Below the pieces are notes generated by a model. That model did not search any database. It was not told the origin of the DNA and saw only the letters and a program-made list of their open reading frames with translations. A program made the position numbers and the translations under genes. Below are positions 45,264-55,554 of a DNA stretch of 64,000 nt, one piece after another (within the stretch, counting starts at the first letter, position 1; the number at the start of each line of letters is the position of its first letter). Source of the stretch: Pseudomonadales bacterium (GTDB lineage Bacteria; Pseudomonadota; Gammaproteobacteria; Pseudomonadales; Azotimanducaceae); the NCBI GenBank assembly GCA_022822135.1, contig JAJECH010000052.1:62001-126000 (forward strand), in the 5' to 3' direction.

Positions 45264-46376
45264 TTGACCGATTTCCTTACGCCTCGACAGCTCGGTGGTT
45301 CCTCCTTGGATGTCACTCCATTGGGATTTGGTGCGGCGTGGATATCGCCCCCTGACGTTCCACTCATCGATGCCGTAGAAACTGTCCGTACAGCTTGGAA
45401 AAATGGTGTGCGCCTCTTTGACACGGCACCCTGGTACGGCATTGGACGATCCGAAAGACGGCTCGGTATCGCCCTCTCAGAGATTCAAGCACCTCGAAAC
45501 GAATATACCGTAAACACCAAGGTCGGTCGTACGCTCGAACCCGAGTACGTCGAAGATTCTGCAAACGACAGTGACGCAGCTGACGGGACGCCGCGTACAC
45601 CGAGGGATGCCCAGACTGGCTATCGTGTTCACTTCGACTATTCGCATGACGCGATTCACCAACAACATCGCGATTCGCTACAACGCCTTGGGTTGTCACG
45701 AATAAACACCTTGACCTTGCACGATATCGATCTCGGATACCACCCAACGCAGCTTGAGACAGTTTTACACCAACTCTCATCCGACGGGATGGGCGGATCA
45801 ACTGCTTTAGCTGAACTCAAGTCAAGTGGGAAAATCGACGCAATTGGTATGGGATGTAATCTTGAAACAAAGAATGCCTACAGTTGGGAGGATGCTTCCC
45901 ATGAGGACCTAGTCGAAAGAGTGATGTCACTCGTTGACCTTGACTTTCTCATCGTCGCAGGTGGATATACGTTACTCGAAACGCGTGCACTACGACGCAT
46001 TTTTCCCGCTTGCGCAGAACGAAATATCAGCGTCATCATTGCAAGTCCGTTCGCCGGCGGTTGGTTGGTGAATCCCGACAAAATGGGTTATATGTATAGC
46101 AGAATGTCTGGACTTAAGGCACCAGAACACATCCAAGAACTGACCACGGGGATGCAAGAGATTTGCGCGGAATTTGGCGCGCCTATCGGCGCGGTGGCAC
46201 TGCAGTTCGTCCTCTCGCACCCAGTCGTGGCTGCGGCAATTCCAGGTTCTGCCAATCCTACTGAAGCGACCAGTAGTCGCGAATTTATCGAATTTGACAT
46301 CCCACGTAAACTATGGGAACGCATGCGCGAAAGAAATCTCTTACCTCACGATGCGCCGTGCCCAGACAATATCTAA
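45264..46376 (+). CDS. Aldo/keto reductase
   Basis: A 370-residue AKR of the sugar/pyridoxal dehydrogenase branch. VTPLGFGAAWISPP, RLFDTAPWYGIGRSERRLG with the catalytic Asp and Tyr, VNTKVGR with the Lys, LTLHDIDLG, and VVAAAIPGSANPTEA are the barrel blocks. It resembles L-fucose dehydrogenase and D-threo-aldose 1-dehydrogenase. Start is TTG 45264 with AAGG about nine bases upstream. It leads a tight operon with folE and a phosphoesterase (gaps of 9 and 6 bases). Confidence 0.88.
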   Translation: MTDFLTPRQLGGSSLDVTPLGFGAAWISPPDVPLIDAVETVRTAWKNGVRLFDTAPWYGIGRSERRLGIALSEIQAPRNEYTVNTKVGRTLEPEYVEDSANDSDAADGTPRTPRDAQTGYRVHFDYSHDAIHQQHRDSLQRLGLSRINTLTLHDIDLGYHPTQLETVLHQLSSDGMGGSTALAELKSSGKIDAIGMGCNLETKNAYSWEDASHEDLVERVMSLVDLDFLIVAGGYTLLETRALRRIFPACAERNISVIIASPFAGGWLVNPDKMGYMYSRMSGLKAPEHIQELTTGMQEICAEFGAPIGAVALQFVLSHPVVAAAIPGSANPTEATSSREFIEFDIPRKLWERMRERNLLPHDAPCPDNI

Positions 46377-46385
46377 TCGGAACTC

Positions 46386-46955
46386 ATGCCCAAAGAAACT
46401 AGAGATATTGACAGTATTTCGGATCTATATCGTTCGTTGCTATCGGAAGTTGGTGAAGATAACGAACGGGAAGGATTGGTTGGAACTCCGTCCCGAGCGG
46501 CGCGTGCCATCGACTTTCTTACCCAAGGTTACCATCAAACGTTAGATGAAGTCGTAAATGGTGCATTGTTTTCGTCAGACATCAGTGAGATCGTCATCGT
46601 AAAGGACATCGAGCTGTATTCGCTGTGTGAACACCACATACTCCCATTCCTAGGGAATTGCCACGTTGGATATCTCCCGAGTGGCAAAGTTCTCGGCCTT
46701 AGTAAAGTCGCTCGTATTGTGGATATGTTTGCGAGGCGACTGCAAATCCAAGAGCAACTCACTCAGCAGATTGCGAAAGCTATCGAGAGTGCGACTGGCG
46801 CGATGGGCGTTGGTGTCATCATCGAAGCCCAGCATCTTTGCATGTCCATGCGCGGCGTCGAAAAGCAGCACTCCGTTATGAAGACGTCTGTGCTGCTCGG
46901 AAGTTTTCGTGACGACCATGCGACGCGTAGCGAGTTTCTTCAGTTAATCAAGTAG
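46386..46955 (+). CDS. folE: GTP cyclohydrolase I
   Basis: 189 residues. Zinc ligands C81 and H84 in [10 protein letters not shown] and C152 in [11 protein letters not shown] are present; [20 protein letters not shown] is the GTP-binding helix region. It converts GTP to dihydroneopterin triphosphate, first step of folate and tetrahydropterin synthesis. ATG 46386 sits between the AKR and phosphoesterase genes in one operon. The AKR neighbour could reflect a pterin or queuosine link, but folE genes also occur in unrelated company. Confidence 0.95.
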   Translation: MPKETRDIDSISDLYRSLLSEVGEDNEREGLVGTPSRAARAIDFLTQGYHQTLDEVVNGALFSSDISEIVIVKDIELYSLCEHHILPFLGNCHVGYLPSGKVLGLSKVARIVDMFARRLQIQEQLTQQIAKAIESATGAMGVGVIIEAQHLCMSMRGVEKQHSVMKTSVLLGSFRDDHATRSEFLQLIK

Positions 46956-46961
46956 CAGAAC

Positions 46962-47741
46962 GTGCCTTACAAACCTCTCCGCTTCATTCATACTTCGGAC
47001 GTTCATCTCGACAGTACGGGATCAAAAGGTGAAGTTGAAGGATTTCGTAATCCAGCGGAATACGCCTTTGCTCAAGTCGTGGATGCGGTAACGCAATCTG
47101 ATTGTGATCTTTTTTTAATCGTCGGCGACCTCTTCGATAGTGCGCGAATAAAAGATCACGACTTTGACTTCGTACGAACTCAAATCAGTAAAGTAAATTG
47201 TCCGGTCATCCTGATACCCGGTAACCATGATGTCCACGACGACACATCCTTATGGCGTAAATTCGATCCCACCGAACTTGGTCCTCACGTATATCCGATC
47301 ATGTCGCACGAAGGTGACCTGCTCGATTTCCCAGAATTAGGAGCCACTGTCTGGGGTCGTGCGATGGATGAGCACTCGCCTACCTACGAACCACTCTTTG
47401 GGATTCCTGAACACGAGCATGAGACATGGTTCATAGGCCTAGCACACGGGCAAGTCGTTCAGAAACGAGTGAGTAGTAGCTCGTCGCAGATTACGCATCG
47501 TGAAATCGAACACTCTGGATTTGACTATCTAGCGCTTGGACACATACACGTTTGGGATACGTTCGAGTTCGGCGACGTGACGGCCTGTTATTCCGGCTCG
47601 CCTGTCGAAGCATTTGCGTCTAGTCACGGTGGTTATTACGCCCATGTTGAACTGGATCCAGAGCGTGGCGTCAACATTAGCAAAAACAAACTTAACGCCA
47701 AAGTTGAACATCCACAAGTGACGCATGGTGTGTTCTTCTAG
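46962..47741 (+). CDS. SbcD-like metallophosphoesterase
   Basis: 259 residues with the calcineurin-type metal motifs in order: HTSDVHLDS (D13, H15), VGDLFDSARI, PGNHDVHDD, a His in LAHGQV and GHIHVWD. The shape of VHLDS and the C-terminus NAKVEHPQVTHGVFF is like the DNA repair exonuclease family (SbcD/Mre11) but it lacks the capping domain and no SbcC ATPase is nearby. Start is GTG 46962. It is last in the AKR-folE operon. The stretch 47742-47943 after it holds the promoter of the TonB receptor and no gene. Confidence 0.8.
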   Translation: MPYKPLRFIHTSDVHLDSTGSKGEVEGFRNPAEYAFAQVVDAVTQSDCDLFLIVGDLFDSARIKDHDFDFVRTQISKVNCPVILIPGNHDVHDDTSLWRKFDPTELGPHVYPIMSHEGDLLDFPELGATVWGRAMDEHSPTYEPLFGIPEHEHETWFIGLAHGQVVQKRVSSSSSQITHREIEHSGFDYLALGHIHVWDTFEFGDVTACYSGSPVEAFASSHGGYYAHVELDPERGVNISKNKLNAKVEHPQVTHGVFF

Positions 47742-47905
47742 TTACAAATTAAGCGCCGAAGAGCGTATGACAGCCACGTAGATTGCCGACGATTTTTCGA
47801 ATCCGAAATTTCGTAGTAAATACTCTTCCAACTAAAGCCGCTCCCATTCGTTCTCTATCCTGTTCTTTCGCCATCTGGGTGTGAAGCGATTCGAGACTAT
47901 CACCA

Positions 47906-47911
47906 TATAAT
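47906..47911 (+). promoter_or_regulatory. Candidate -10 box of the TonB receptor gene
   Basis: A perfect TATAAT lies 33 bases before the GTG start of the receptor, with AGGGAAAG as ribosome site further down. No good -35 is seen at 16-18 bases, so an activator may be needed. Confidence 0.35.
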
Positions 47912-47943
47912 CAACTGTAAACATATTCAGGGAAAGCCCGTAC

Positions 47944-50561
47944 GTGACGAGGTCTCACATCTATCAATCTATACCAAATTTCTTAAAGGTCGCTTTCGTG
48001 TGCATTGTCGCGATCGGTCTCTCCGTTTCCGCGCAAGATGACGAACAAAGTGAGTCAGATAATGCAGATTCCGATGATCGACCGATTGAAGAGATCGTCG
48101 TCACAGCATCCAAACGGGAAGTCACGCTACAAGATAGTAGTTTGGCGATCACAGCTTTGAGTGCGGAACAATTAGTAAACCGTGGCATTCGTGATTTCAC
48201 AGATATCGCTTCCGCAATACCAGGTGTCGACGCGGACGAATCGCGTTGGTCTTTAGAGGCGTGAACTTCGGTAGACGTGCCATCGGTCGAGGCTCGGCAG
48301 ATGAATATCAAGTTAACGTCAGCTACTTAGACGACATCGTGCTTTTCGCCGGAATCACGCCACTCAAGCTAGTGGATGTTGAGCGGGTTGAGGTACTAAA
48401 GGGTCCGCAGGGTACACTGTTCGGCAAGAGCGCAATGTCTGGCGTCGTCCGCTACGTCAGTAACGCGCCCGATCCCTCCGGTTTTTCTGCGGGTGCAACA
48501 CTCGGCGGCGAAACGAGCGCAAGTAGCGAGGACTTCGGTACATCGTTCGAAGGATTCGTCAATGTTCCCGTAAATGACTCAATGGCCATTCGTGCGGCAG
48601 CGTACCGATTTGATCTTCCGGGTTTCATCGACGTCGTAGGACCGTTCAATCAACCTGATGCCAATACGGAAGGAACGACTGGTATTCGCGTACGAGCGCT
48701 TTGGGTACTGAATGATGAATGGTCCACTGAGCTGATGATCGCGCGTCAGGAAAGCGATCTTGGCGACAGCGGCCAGCCTACGCCGACCTGGCGACCGCAA
48801 TACCAACCTGATGCCCATGCAATAAATCTGGCAAGAATGGATTTGGACGACCCCAAACGGATGTATGCAGAGCCAGGGAGAACGGAAGAAAACGTCAATT
48901 CGCTTAAGGTCAATTGGGCACTAGAACCATTCACCATCTCTGCCATTGGTGCGACGACTGAATCGTTCTCGCTCTTTGACAATGAAATGACGGACAGCTG
49001 TGACCACGTGTGGGATTGGGCGTGGTGTTTTGGCACCGTACCCGGTGGACTATCGCCTAACGGACTGCCTCTCTCTTTCTCTGAGACAAGAGGTCCGAAC
49101 TATCGCGACATCGACACGTTCGAATTGCGTTTGGTGTCAAACGTTGACATGAACGATCGATTCGAATACGTGGCAGGTATTTGGATGGAGACTAACGAAC
49201 ACCAACGTTCCCATCATTGGTTTTGGAATACCACCGACCGAGCATATCTCGAACAAAAACAGGCTGAGGCATTCCAATTCGCAATCGATAACGGATTCGT
49301 TGACGCTAATGGAGATCCCATCCTAAAGGAAACTGATGCGCACTGGACGATGGGATGCACCATAGGCGAACGCGGCGAGAGAGTCGATATCGCCTCAGGC
49401 GAATATTTCCACCATCGTTTCACTGTGAACAACGCTGATGAAAACGCGTTCTATGCCGAACTGGGATTTCATGCAACCGATCAGATGAAACTCACCACCG
49501 GATACCGTCTTGCACGCATTCGTACAGAATTCCGTCGAAATAACGGTCGACACGGGCCGTGCTGGTACGACTTCAACGAAGCTGAGATCGTAACTGACTA
49601 CCCGTGGCAAAACACAAGTACATATCGCGTGAACCTTGACTATCACGTAACAGAAGAAATGATGCTCTTTGCCTTCGCCGCTTCGGGGTACCGACCTTCG
49701 GGTACCGACGTGTTCAGCGGTAAGTTCTCTGTGCCTTATGCCGATGGCGACGGCAATACCGATGCCGCATTCACGCGAGAGCCGTTTGACTACTACCCTC
49801 AGCGATTTGATTCCGACTCGTTGTGGAACTACGAGACGGGCATCCGTAGCGCTTGGTCCGATGGGAAGGTCATCTTGAACGGTAGTCTATATCGAATCGA
49901 TTGGAAGGACATTCAGGTCTGGGGATCGTCCGATGATCAAGAAGACGAAATCCTGGCAGCAACCGGATGGGCGTGGTTTTATCCGGAGACGCGGACCATT
50001 AACAACCTCGGGGAAGCAAGAATCGTTGGCATGGAAGGCATGGCGATATTCGCGTTAGGACGCGGGTTTGAACTGACCACGAACCTTGGTTACAAGACGA
50101 CCGAAATTCTGTCGAATCCACGAAATCCTGATTTGGTTGGAAGGGAACTAGCAGGATCCAGTAGCGGCAAGTTGCAGTACTCGTTACTAGGCGATTGGGG
50201 CGGTCGCATGGGTAATTTCGACGTACGCGCAAACGCCACCTACCGGCATGTCCCCGAGCGAGTCGCTGGCTACGGTGCGAGAGAGATTCAAACCCCAACA
50301 CCTGGTTATCAAACATTCGATCTATCGTTCGGCGCTAGTCGAGATCAGTGGTCTTTCGCCCTAAACATCGACAACCTGTTTGATGAACGAGGTTATACGT
50401 CGCAACCGCTAGGCGGGAACGATTGGCCGAATCCGCTCTGCGTTGGCGTCGTCAATTGCTGGGAAGAAAACCCCAACGACTGGCGCGATACGTACGCGAT
50501 TTACGACATTACACGACCTCGTACGATGACGTTCTCGTTCTCGTACCGCATGGAGAACTAA
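47944..50561 (+). pseudogene. TonB-dependent outer-membrane receptor, frameshifted
   Basis: The two overlapping frames together encode one receptor of about 870 residues. The first (47944-48264) has a signal peptide with SVSA-QD cleavage, a TonB box region EEIVVTASKRE and the plug start. The second, from about 48246, continues at once with VFRGVNFGRRAIG, the plug VEVLKGPQGTLFGKSAMSGVV, the beta barrel and the C-terminal TMTFSFSYRMEN. A one-base loss near 48241-48249 explains the break. Start is GTG 47944. The rest is intact and conserved, so the gene was recently functional, or the lesion is a sequencing error. Barrel substrates may be siderophores, sugars or aromatic compounds. Confidence 0.85.
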
Positions 50562-50574
50562 GTAGGAAGGAGTG

Positions 50575-50603
50575 CGCTGTCGCGCTTGATCAGCGCGACG
50601 GTG
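50575..50603 (+). terminator. Hairpin after the TonB receptor gene
   Basis: CGCTGTCGCGCT (50575-50586) and AGCGCGACGGTG (50592-50603) pair over 12 positions including two G-T pairs, with a five-base loop, 14 bases after the receptor stop. There is no T run, so it is a stabiliser or a factor-dependent end. Confidence 0.4.
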
Positions 50604-50731
50604 CCACATCGACCCGACCAAGATTCGGGTTCCCACTGAGACTCGAGTACCGCAAGATTGCTGATCTGCGCAACAGTCTTTAAAACCAAAGTCCTCTATG
50701 TGAGCGACTTCGTTGTCGCACTACGACGAAT

Positions 50732-53700
50732 TTGAAAACGTTCGCACGCACACAACGGACGTACGTCAAGTATTCCACTACTCTAGGCATCGCGTTCGCA
50801 TTCCTGCTACTTGCTAGCTGTGGAGGTGGAGATTCCGAACCGCGGTTAACCCCACTCCCACCCGTAGTTAATGAGCCACAACCGCAACCTAATGAAGGAC
50901 TCTGGTTTGAAAGGGACGATTCCACGTCGTGGTATCGAGCAATCGAGGAATCCGCCGCTGGGCTAGTCGGTGGGGGTTTGGCTGCCGCCGATTACGACGG
51001 TGATGGCGATATCGATTTTTTTGTCGTAGGCGGCGAAATCGATCCGAGTCATCTCTACGAAAACCAAGGCGACGGCTCGTTTATTGAGCGAGCCGCATTG
51101 GTAGGGCTTTCTTTCGAAGGATGGCATAGCGGTCCTGCATTTGGTGATTTCGATTCAGATGGTGACTTAGATCTCTTTATTAGTGGGATCGACCACACCA
51201 AACCGCGCGTCCTCGAGAATCGATTGAATGACTCGATCGGTCGGTTTGTTGACATTACAAACGAGTCTGGCATCGACCTTACTACGCGCAACACCGTCTC
51301 CGCCACGTTTTACGACTACGACAATGACGGATGGCTCGATCTTGCTACGACCCATTGGACGAACCTCAAACCCGGTGCCGATACGCAAACGTTGTGGCGA
51401 AATACTGGCGATGGTAAATTCGAGCCGGCAACCCTATCGAGCGGACTAAGCGGCGTCTTACTTGAAGGCGATATTGATTTCACCTTCACTGCAAACTTCA
51501 CAGACTTCGATGCTGATGGAGATGGCGATCTCCTGATGGTAGCCGACTATCACGAAAGTCAGGTACTCCGCAACAATGGCGACGGGACGTTTACAAACAT
51601 AACGGACAAGCAAGTCATCATTGATCAAGCGGGCATGGGCGCAGCGGTAGGCGACTATGACAACGACGGTGACATGGATTGGTTTGTTACATCCATTTAC
51701 AACATCGACGAAAACGGGAATTACTTCGGCAATCGGATGTACCGCAACGAGGGAGATGGCGAGTTCAGCGATGCAACTTTGGGTCTTGCAGACGGAGGTT
51801 GGGGATGGGGCGCATGCGCTGCCGACTTCGACAACGACGGCGCCTTAGACATAGCGCACACCAACGGTTGGATTACTGAGGGAAGATGGGACTATAGCGC
51901 GGATAACGTTCGATTCTTCCACAACGTCGACCCTGCGAATCTTCGGTTTGAAGAGCGCGCGATGGACATTGGATTCATCAATGTCTCGCAAGGTCGAGGC
52001 ATCGCGTGTTTTGACATGGATCGAGACGGAAAGCAAGACATCGTGGTATCGAATAACGCCGCAGACAACGTGGTTGTTTTTCGCAATAGAACAAGAAACA
52101 GTAATCACTATGTTTCGATTCGCCTTAATGGCCGGTATCCAAATCACTTCGGGGTAGGTTCTAGGATCATTGCCTCTACTTCAGAACTCTCGCAGACTAG
52201 AGAGTTAGGTGGATCAAACAATTACGTTTCACATAACCCATATGAGGTCCATTTCGGGTTAGGTGGTGAAACTCACGTAGATATTCGGGTGATCTGGCCG
52301 GATGGCGCAGAAAGTGAATTGCTTCAAACACCGGTCGACGGTTTAATCACAATCGAGCAGCCCCCGCCAGTCAATCGCTTATCCGTATCTCGCGGTGTTG
52401 GCGACGGGACTTTCGGAGTCGGTGAATCAGTCAGAATCGAAGCAGCAGCTCCTGAGGAGGACTACCACTTTTCGCATTGGCGTAGTGACAACGGTGGTTC
52501 ATTTGCGGACCCCTTTTCTCCTTCGACCTATTTCACTATGCCGCAAGGAAGCACAACCGTTGTCGCAAACTACTTACCCGGTGTAGCTGCAGACGCTTCG
52601 GTATCTGTCGCACGACGATGGAACGAAGTTCTGCTTGCGGCGATCAGAAACGACTATGCGCGACCAACGGTACATGCGCGCAACCTATTTCATTTTGCCG
52701 CTGCGATTTACGATGCGTGGGCACTTTATGACACCGTCTCAACACCATGGCTATACGGTAAAGAACGATCTGGGTACTTTTGCCGAACGGACACAGCAGA
52801 ACCCGTTGCGGACCTGAAGGCAGCGCGGGAAGAGGCGATCAGTCACGCCGCCTGGAGTCTTATTCAGCACCGATTTCAGCAGTCGCCAGGCACTGCACAG
52901 ACGCTTCGTGATGCCAACACCCTGATCGAATTCCTAGGTTTCGATACCGAAAAAGATGACATTGAAGAAGGTTCTCCGGCAGCCTTAGGCCGGCTGATCG
53001 GCAATTGCTACATCGAGTTTGGATTTGTGGACGGAGCCAATGAAGCAGAAGACTACGGCAATGAACACTATGCACCGGTAAATCAGCCACTAGCGCCTCA
53101 CAATCCAGGCAATCCCACAATCACCGACCTAAATCGATGGCAACCTCTGTCCCTGCGCGAATTTATCGATCAAGCAGGAAATCCAAGCGGTACGACACCC
53201 GACTTCTTAAGTCCTGAATGGGGTCGCGTCGCACCGTTCGCGCTTTCACGTGACGACCTCTCTATCCATCAACGCGATGGTAACGACTACTGGGTATATC
53301 ACGACCCAGGCGCACCGCCAATGATCGATGATGAAGGAAGTACTAACTACAAATGGTCCCACTCACTCGTTGCGATTTGGTCCTCTCATTTAGATCCCGC
53401 AGATGGCGTACTTTGGGATATCTCACCTGCGTCGCTTGGAAATATCGACGAATATCCAACGAGCTTTGACGACCACGCGAGATTCTTCAAAACGGAAGGT
53501 GGCGACAGTAGCAGAGGTTATGTCGAAAATCCAATCACAAGAGAAGCGTATAGTCCACAACTCGTACCGCGTGGCGACTATACGCGCGCACTCGCGGAAT
53601 TCTGGGCTGATGGTCCCGATTCAGAGACACCTCCAGGGCACTGGTTTGTGATTCTCAACGAGGTCAACGACCACCCGTTGTTAACGAGGAAGTTTCAAGG

Positions 53701-54436
53701 TACAGGCGAGCCGCTCAGCGTCCTCGAGTGGGATGTGAAGGCATACTTTACATTGGGTGGTGCGATGCATGACGCTGCAATCACTGCTTGGGGAATCAAA
53801 GGTTGGTACGACTACGTGAGACCTATTTCCGCAATACGTGCAATGGCTGATCGAGGTCAAAGTAGCGACTCGAGCCTAGGTTCTTATCACGAACTCGGTA
53901 TCCCACTAAGCAAAGACTACATCGAGCTCGTCACTGCTGATGACCCACTAGCCGGTGAAAACGATGAACATGTCGGAAAGATCAAACTACAAGCATGGCG
54001 AAACCCAGAGAGCATCGATGATCCTGAAACCGAAATCGCCGGCGTCGGATGGATCCTCGCTGAGAATTGGTGGCCTTACCAGCGACCAACGTTCGTTACG
54101 CCGCCTTTTGCAGGCTATGTCTCTGGGCATTCAACCTATTCACGAGCCGCTGCCGAAGTGCTGACCGCGCTTACGGGCGACGCGTTCTTCCCTGGCGGAA
54201 TGAGTGACTTCCACATTAAGGCGGACGAGTTCCTCGTGTTTGAAGACGGACCATCCGTCGATCTAATCCTACAGTGGGCGACGTATCAAGATGCCGCTGA
54301 CCAATGCAGCCTTTCCCGCATCTGGGGCGGGATTCATCCTCCAGCCGATGATATTCCCGGTCGCCTCATAGGTTCCGAGGTTGGCACCGATGCGTTTGCC
54401 ACCGCGGTAGGCTACTTCACCGGCGAACTGGATTAG
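50732..54436 (+). CDS. Lipoprotein fusing FG-GAP/VCBS repeats, ASPIC/UnbV, InlB-type repeat and vanadium haloperoxidase
   Basis: A 1234-residue exported protein. A signal peptide ends in the lipobox LASC (Cys30). From about residue 85 seven Ca-binding FG-GAP/VCBS repeats occur (DYDGDGDIDFF, DFDSDGDLDLF, DYDNDGWLDL, DFDADGDGDLL, DYDNDGDMDWF, DFDNDGALDI, DMDRDGKQDI), then an ASPIC/UnbV domain (NHYVSIRLNGRYPN, IRVIWPDGAES), an InlB B-like repeat (YHFSHWRSDNGG) and a vanadium-dependent haloperoxidase/PAP2 domain. The vanadate-binding residues are visible: K1023-x6-R1030-P, SGHS with H1133, and S1195-R1196-x4-H1201. It should be anchored at the outer membrane, oxidising halides with H2O2 or acting as an acid phosphatase. 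Start TTG 50732. Confidence 0.85.
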   Translation: MKTFARTQRTYVKYSTTLGIAFAFLLLASCGGGDSEPRLTPLPPVVNEPQPQPNEGLWFERDDSTSWYRAIEESAAGLVGGGLAAADYDGDGDIDFFVVGGEIDPSHLYENQGDGSFIERAALVGLSFEGWHSGPAFGDFDSDGDLDLFISGIDHTKPRVLENRLNDSIGRFVDITNESGIDLTTRNTVSATFYDYDNDGWLDLATTHWTNLKPGADTQTLWRNTGDGKFEPATLSSGLSGVLLEGDIDFTFTANFTDFDADGDGDLLMVADYHESQVLRNNGDGTFTNITDKQVIIDQAGMGAAVGDYDNDGDMDWFVTSIYNIDENGNYFGNRMYRNEGDGEFSDATLGLADGGWGWGACAADFDNDGALDIAHTNGWITEGRWDYSADNVRFFHNVDPANLRFEERAMDIGFINVSQGRGIACFDMDRDGKQDIVVSNNAADNVVVFRNRTRNSNHYVSIRLNGRYPNHFGVGSRIIASTSELSQTRELGGSNNYVSHNPYEVHFGLGGETHVDIRVIWPDGAESELLQTPVDGLITIEQPPPVNRLSVSRGVGDGTFGVGESVRIEAAAPEEDYHFSHWRSDNGGSFADPFSPSTYFTMPQGSTTVVANYLPGVAADASVSVARRWNEVLLAAIRNDYARPTVHARNLFHFAAAIYDAWALYDTVSTPWLYGKERSGYFCRTDTAEPVADLKAAREEAISHAAWSLIQHRFQQSPGTAQTLRDANTLIEFLGFDTEKDDIEEGSPAALGRLIGNCYIEFGFVDGANEAEDYGNEHYAPVNQPLAPHNPGNPTITDLNRWQPLSLREFIDQAGNPSGTTPDFLSPEWGRVAPFALSRDDLSIHQRDGNDYWVYHDPGAPPMIDDEGSTNYKWSHSLVAIWSSHLDPADGVLWDISPASLGNIDEYPTSFDDHARFFKTEGGDSSRGYVENPITREAYSPQLVPRGDYTRALAEFWADGPDSETPPGHWFVILNEVNDHPLLTRKFQGTGEPLSVLEWDVKAYFTLGGAMHDAAITAWGIKGWYDYVRPISAIRAMADRGQSSDSSLGSYHELGIPLSKDYIELVTADDPLAGENDEHVGKIKLQAWRNPESIDDPETEIAGVGWILAENWWPYQRPTFVTPPFAGYVSGHSTYSRAAAEVLTALTGDAFFPGGMSDFHIKADEFLVFEDGPSVDLILQWATYQDAADQCSLSRIWGGIHPPADDIPGRLIGSEVGTDAFATAVGYFTGELD

Positions 54437-54504
54437 AAGCCGACCGGCTCACCTCCGCGCTGGTGCGCATCGACTGGCATCCCGGCGTACAACCGATTTC
54501 GGAA

Positions 54505-55554
54505 TTAGATACCCCTTCTAGGATCAAACGCGTCGCGAACCGCTTCGCCGATAAACACTAACAGTGTAAGCATGAGCACCATCGTGAAAAATGCGGACAA
54601 CCCTAGCCACGGTGCCTGGATATTTGCCTTACCCTGAGCTAGTAACTCACCGAGTGATGGATAACCGACCGGTAGGCCGAACCCTAAGAAATCGAGTGAA
54701 GTTAGCGTGATGATCGAGCCACTGAGCAAAAAGGGCAAGAACGTCAATGTGGCAACCATTGCATTCGGCAGAACATAACGCAATATCACGATCCCGTCTC
54801 GCTGACCGAGCGCTCTCGCCGCCTTCACATAATCGAAATTACGCGTACGCAGGACCTCTGCTCGAACAACTGGAACGAGCATCATCCAATTGAATAGCAG
54901 CAACAAAAACAGCAACGCAAGCGCACCGGGTTCGATGAGACTCGTCAAGATCATGATGATGAAGAGCATGGGTAAACCCGACCATATTTCAACAACTCGT
55001 TGTCCTACCAAATCGAGCAGACCACCAAAAAATCCCTGTGTCGCGCCGACGGTAACTCCGATAGCCGCGCTCAAAAAGGTAAGTGCAGCCGCAAACCAAA
55101 CAGATAAGCGAAAGCCATAGAGGATGCGCGCGGCAACGTCCCTCCCAACGTCATCGGTACCCAACCAATGCCTACGGCTTGGAGCTTCAGGCAATGAACC
55201 CTGGGTGTCTAAATCGATCGTATCGAACGCAAACGGAAACGGCGCCGATATGATCTTTCCACCTGCATCGATGATTAGACGCCGCACGACCGGATCAGCG
55301 AAATCTGCTTCCGTGTGGAATTCGCCACCGAATGTCGTTTCTGGATATGACCCTAATATCGGGAAGTACACACTACCCTGGTAAACAACAACGAGCGGTT
55401 TCGAGTTAGCTAGAAACTCGGAGAACAGCGTTACGACGACCATTACAGTGATGATCCAAAGACTTAGATAGCCTCGGCGATTCGCCTTGAAATTCGCCCA
55501 TCTTCGCTTTGTGAGCGGTGAGAAGGTACTACTACCTAGAACAGCTTCAGCCAC
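54505..55554 (-). CDS. yejE: ABC importer permease, YejE-like
   Basis: 349 residues of the binding-protein-dependent (DppC/YejE) permease family. It has about six spans; the coupling helix EAA loop reads RAEVLRTRNFDYVKAARALGQ. The long N-terminal periplasmic loop with GSYPETTFGGEFHTEADF is a YejE trait. It starts at the YejB stop with a one-base overlap. Length compares well with E. coli YejE. Neither this strand downstream nor the neighbours carry the ATPase. Confidence 0.88.
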   Translation of the reverse strand: MAEAVLGSSTFSPLTKRRWANFKANRRGYLSLWIITVMVVVTLFSEFLANSKPLVVVYQGSVYFPILGSYPETTFGGEFHTEADFADPVVRRLIIDAGGKIISAPFPFAFDTIDLDTQGSLPEAPSRRHWLGTDDVGRDVAARILYGFRLSVWFAAALTFLSAAIGVTVGATQGFFGGLLDLVGQRVVEIWSGLPMLFIIMILTSLIEPGALALLFLLLLFNWMMLVPVVRAEVLRTRNFDYVKAARALGQRDGIVILRYVLPNAMVATLTFLPFLLSGSIITLTSLDFLGFGLPVGYPSLGELLAQGKANIQAPWLGLSAFFTMVLMLTLLVFIGEAVRDAFDPRRGI

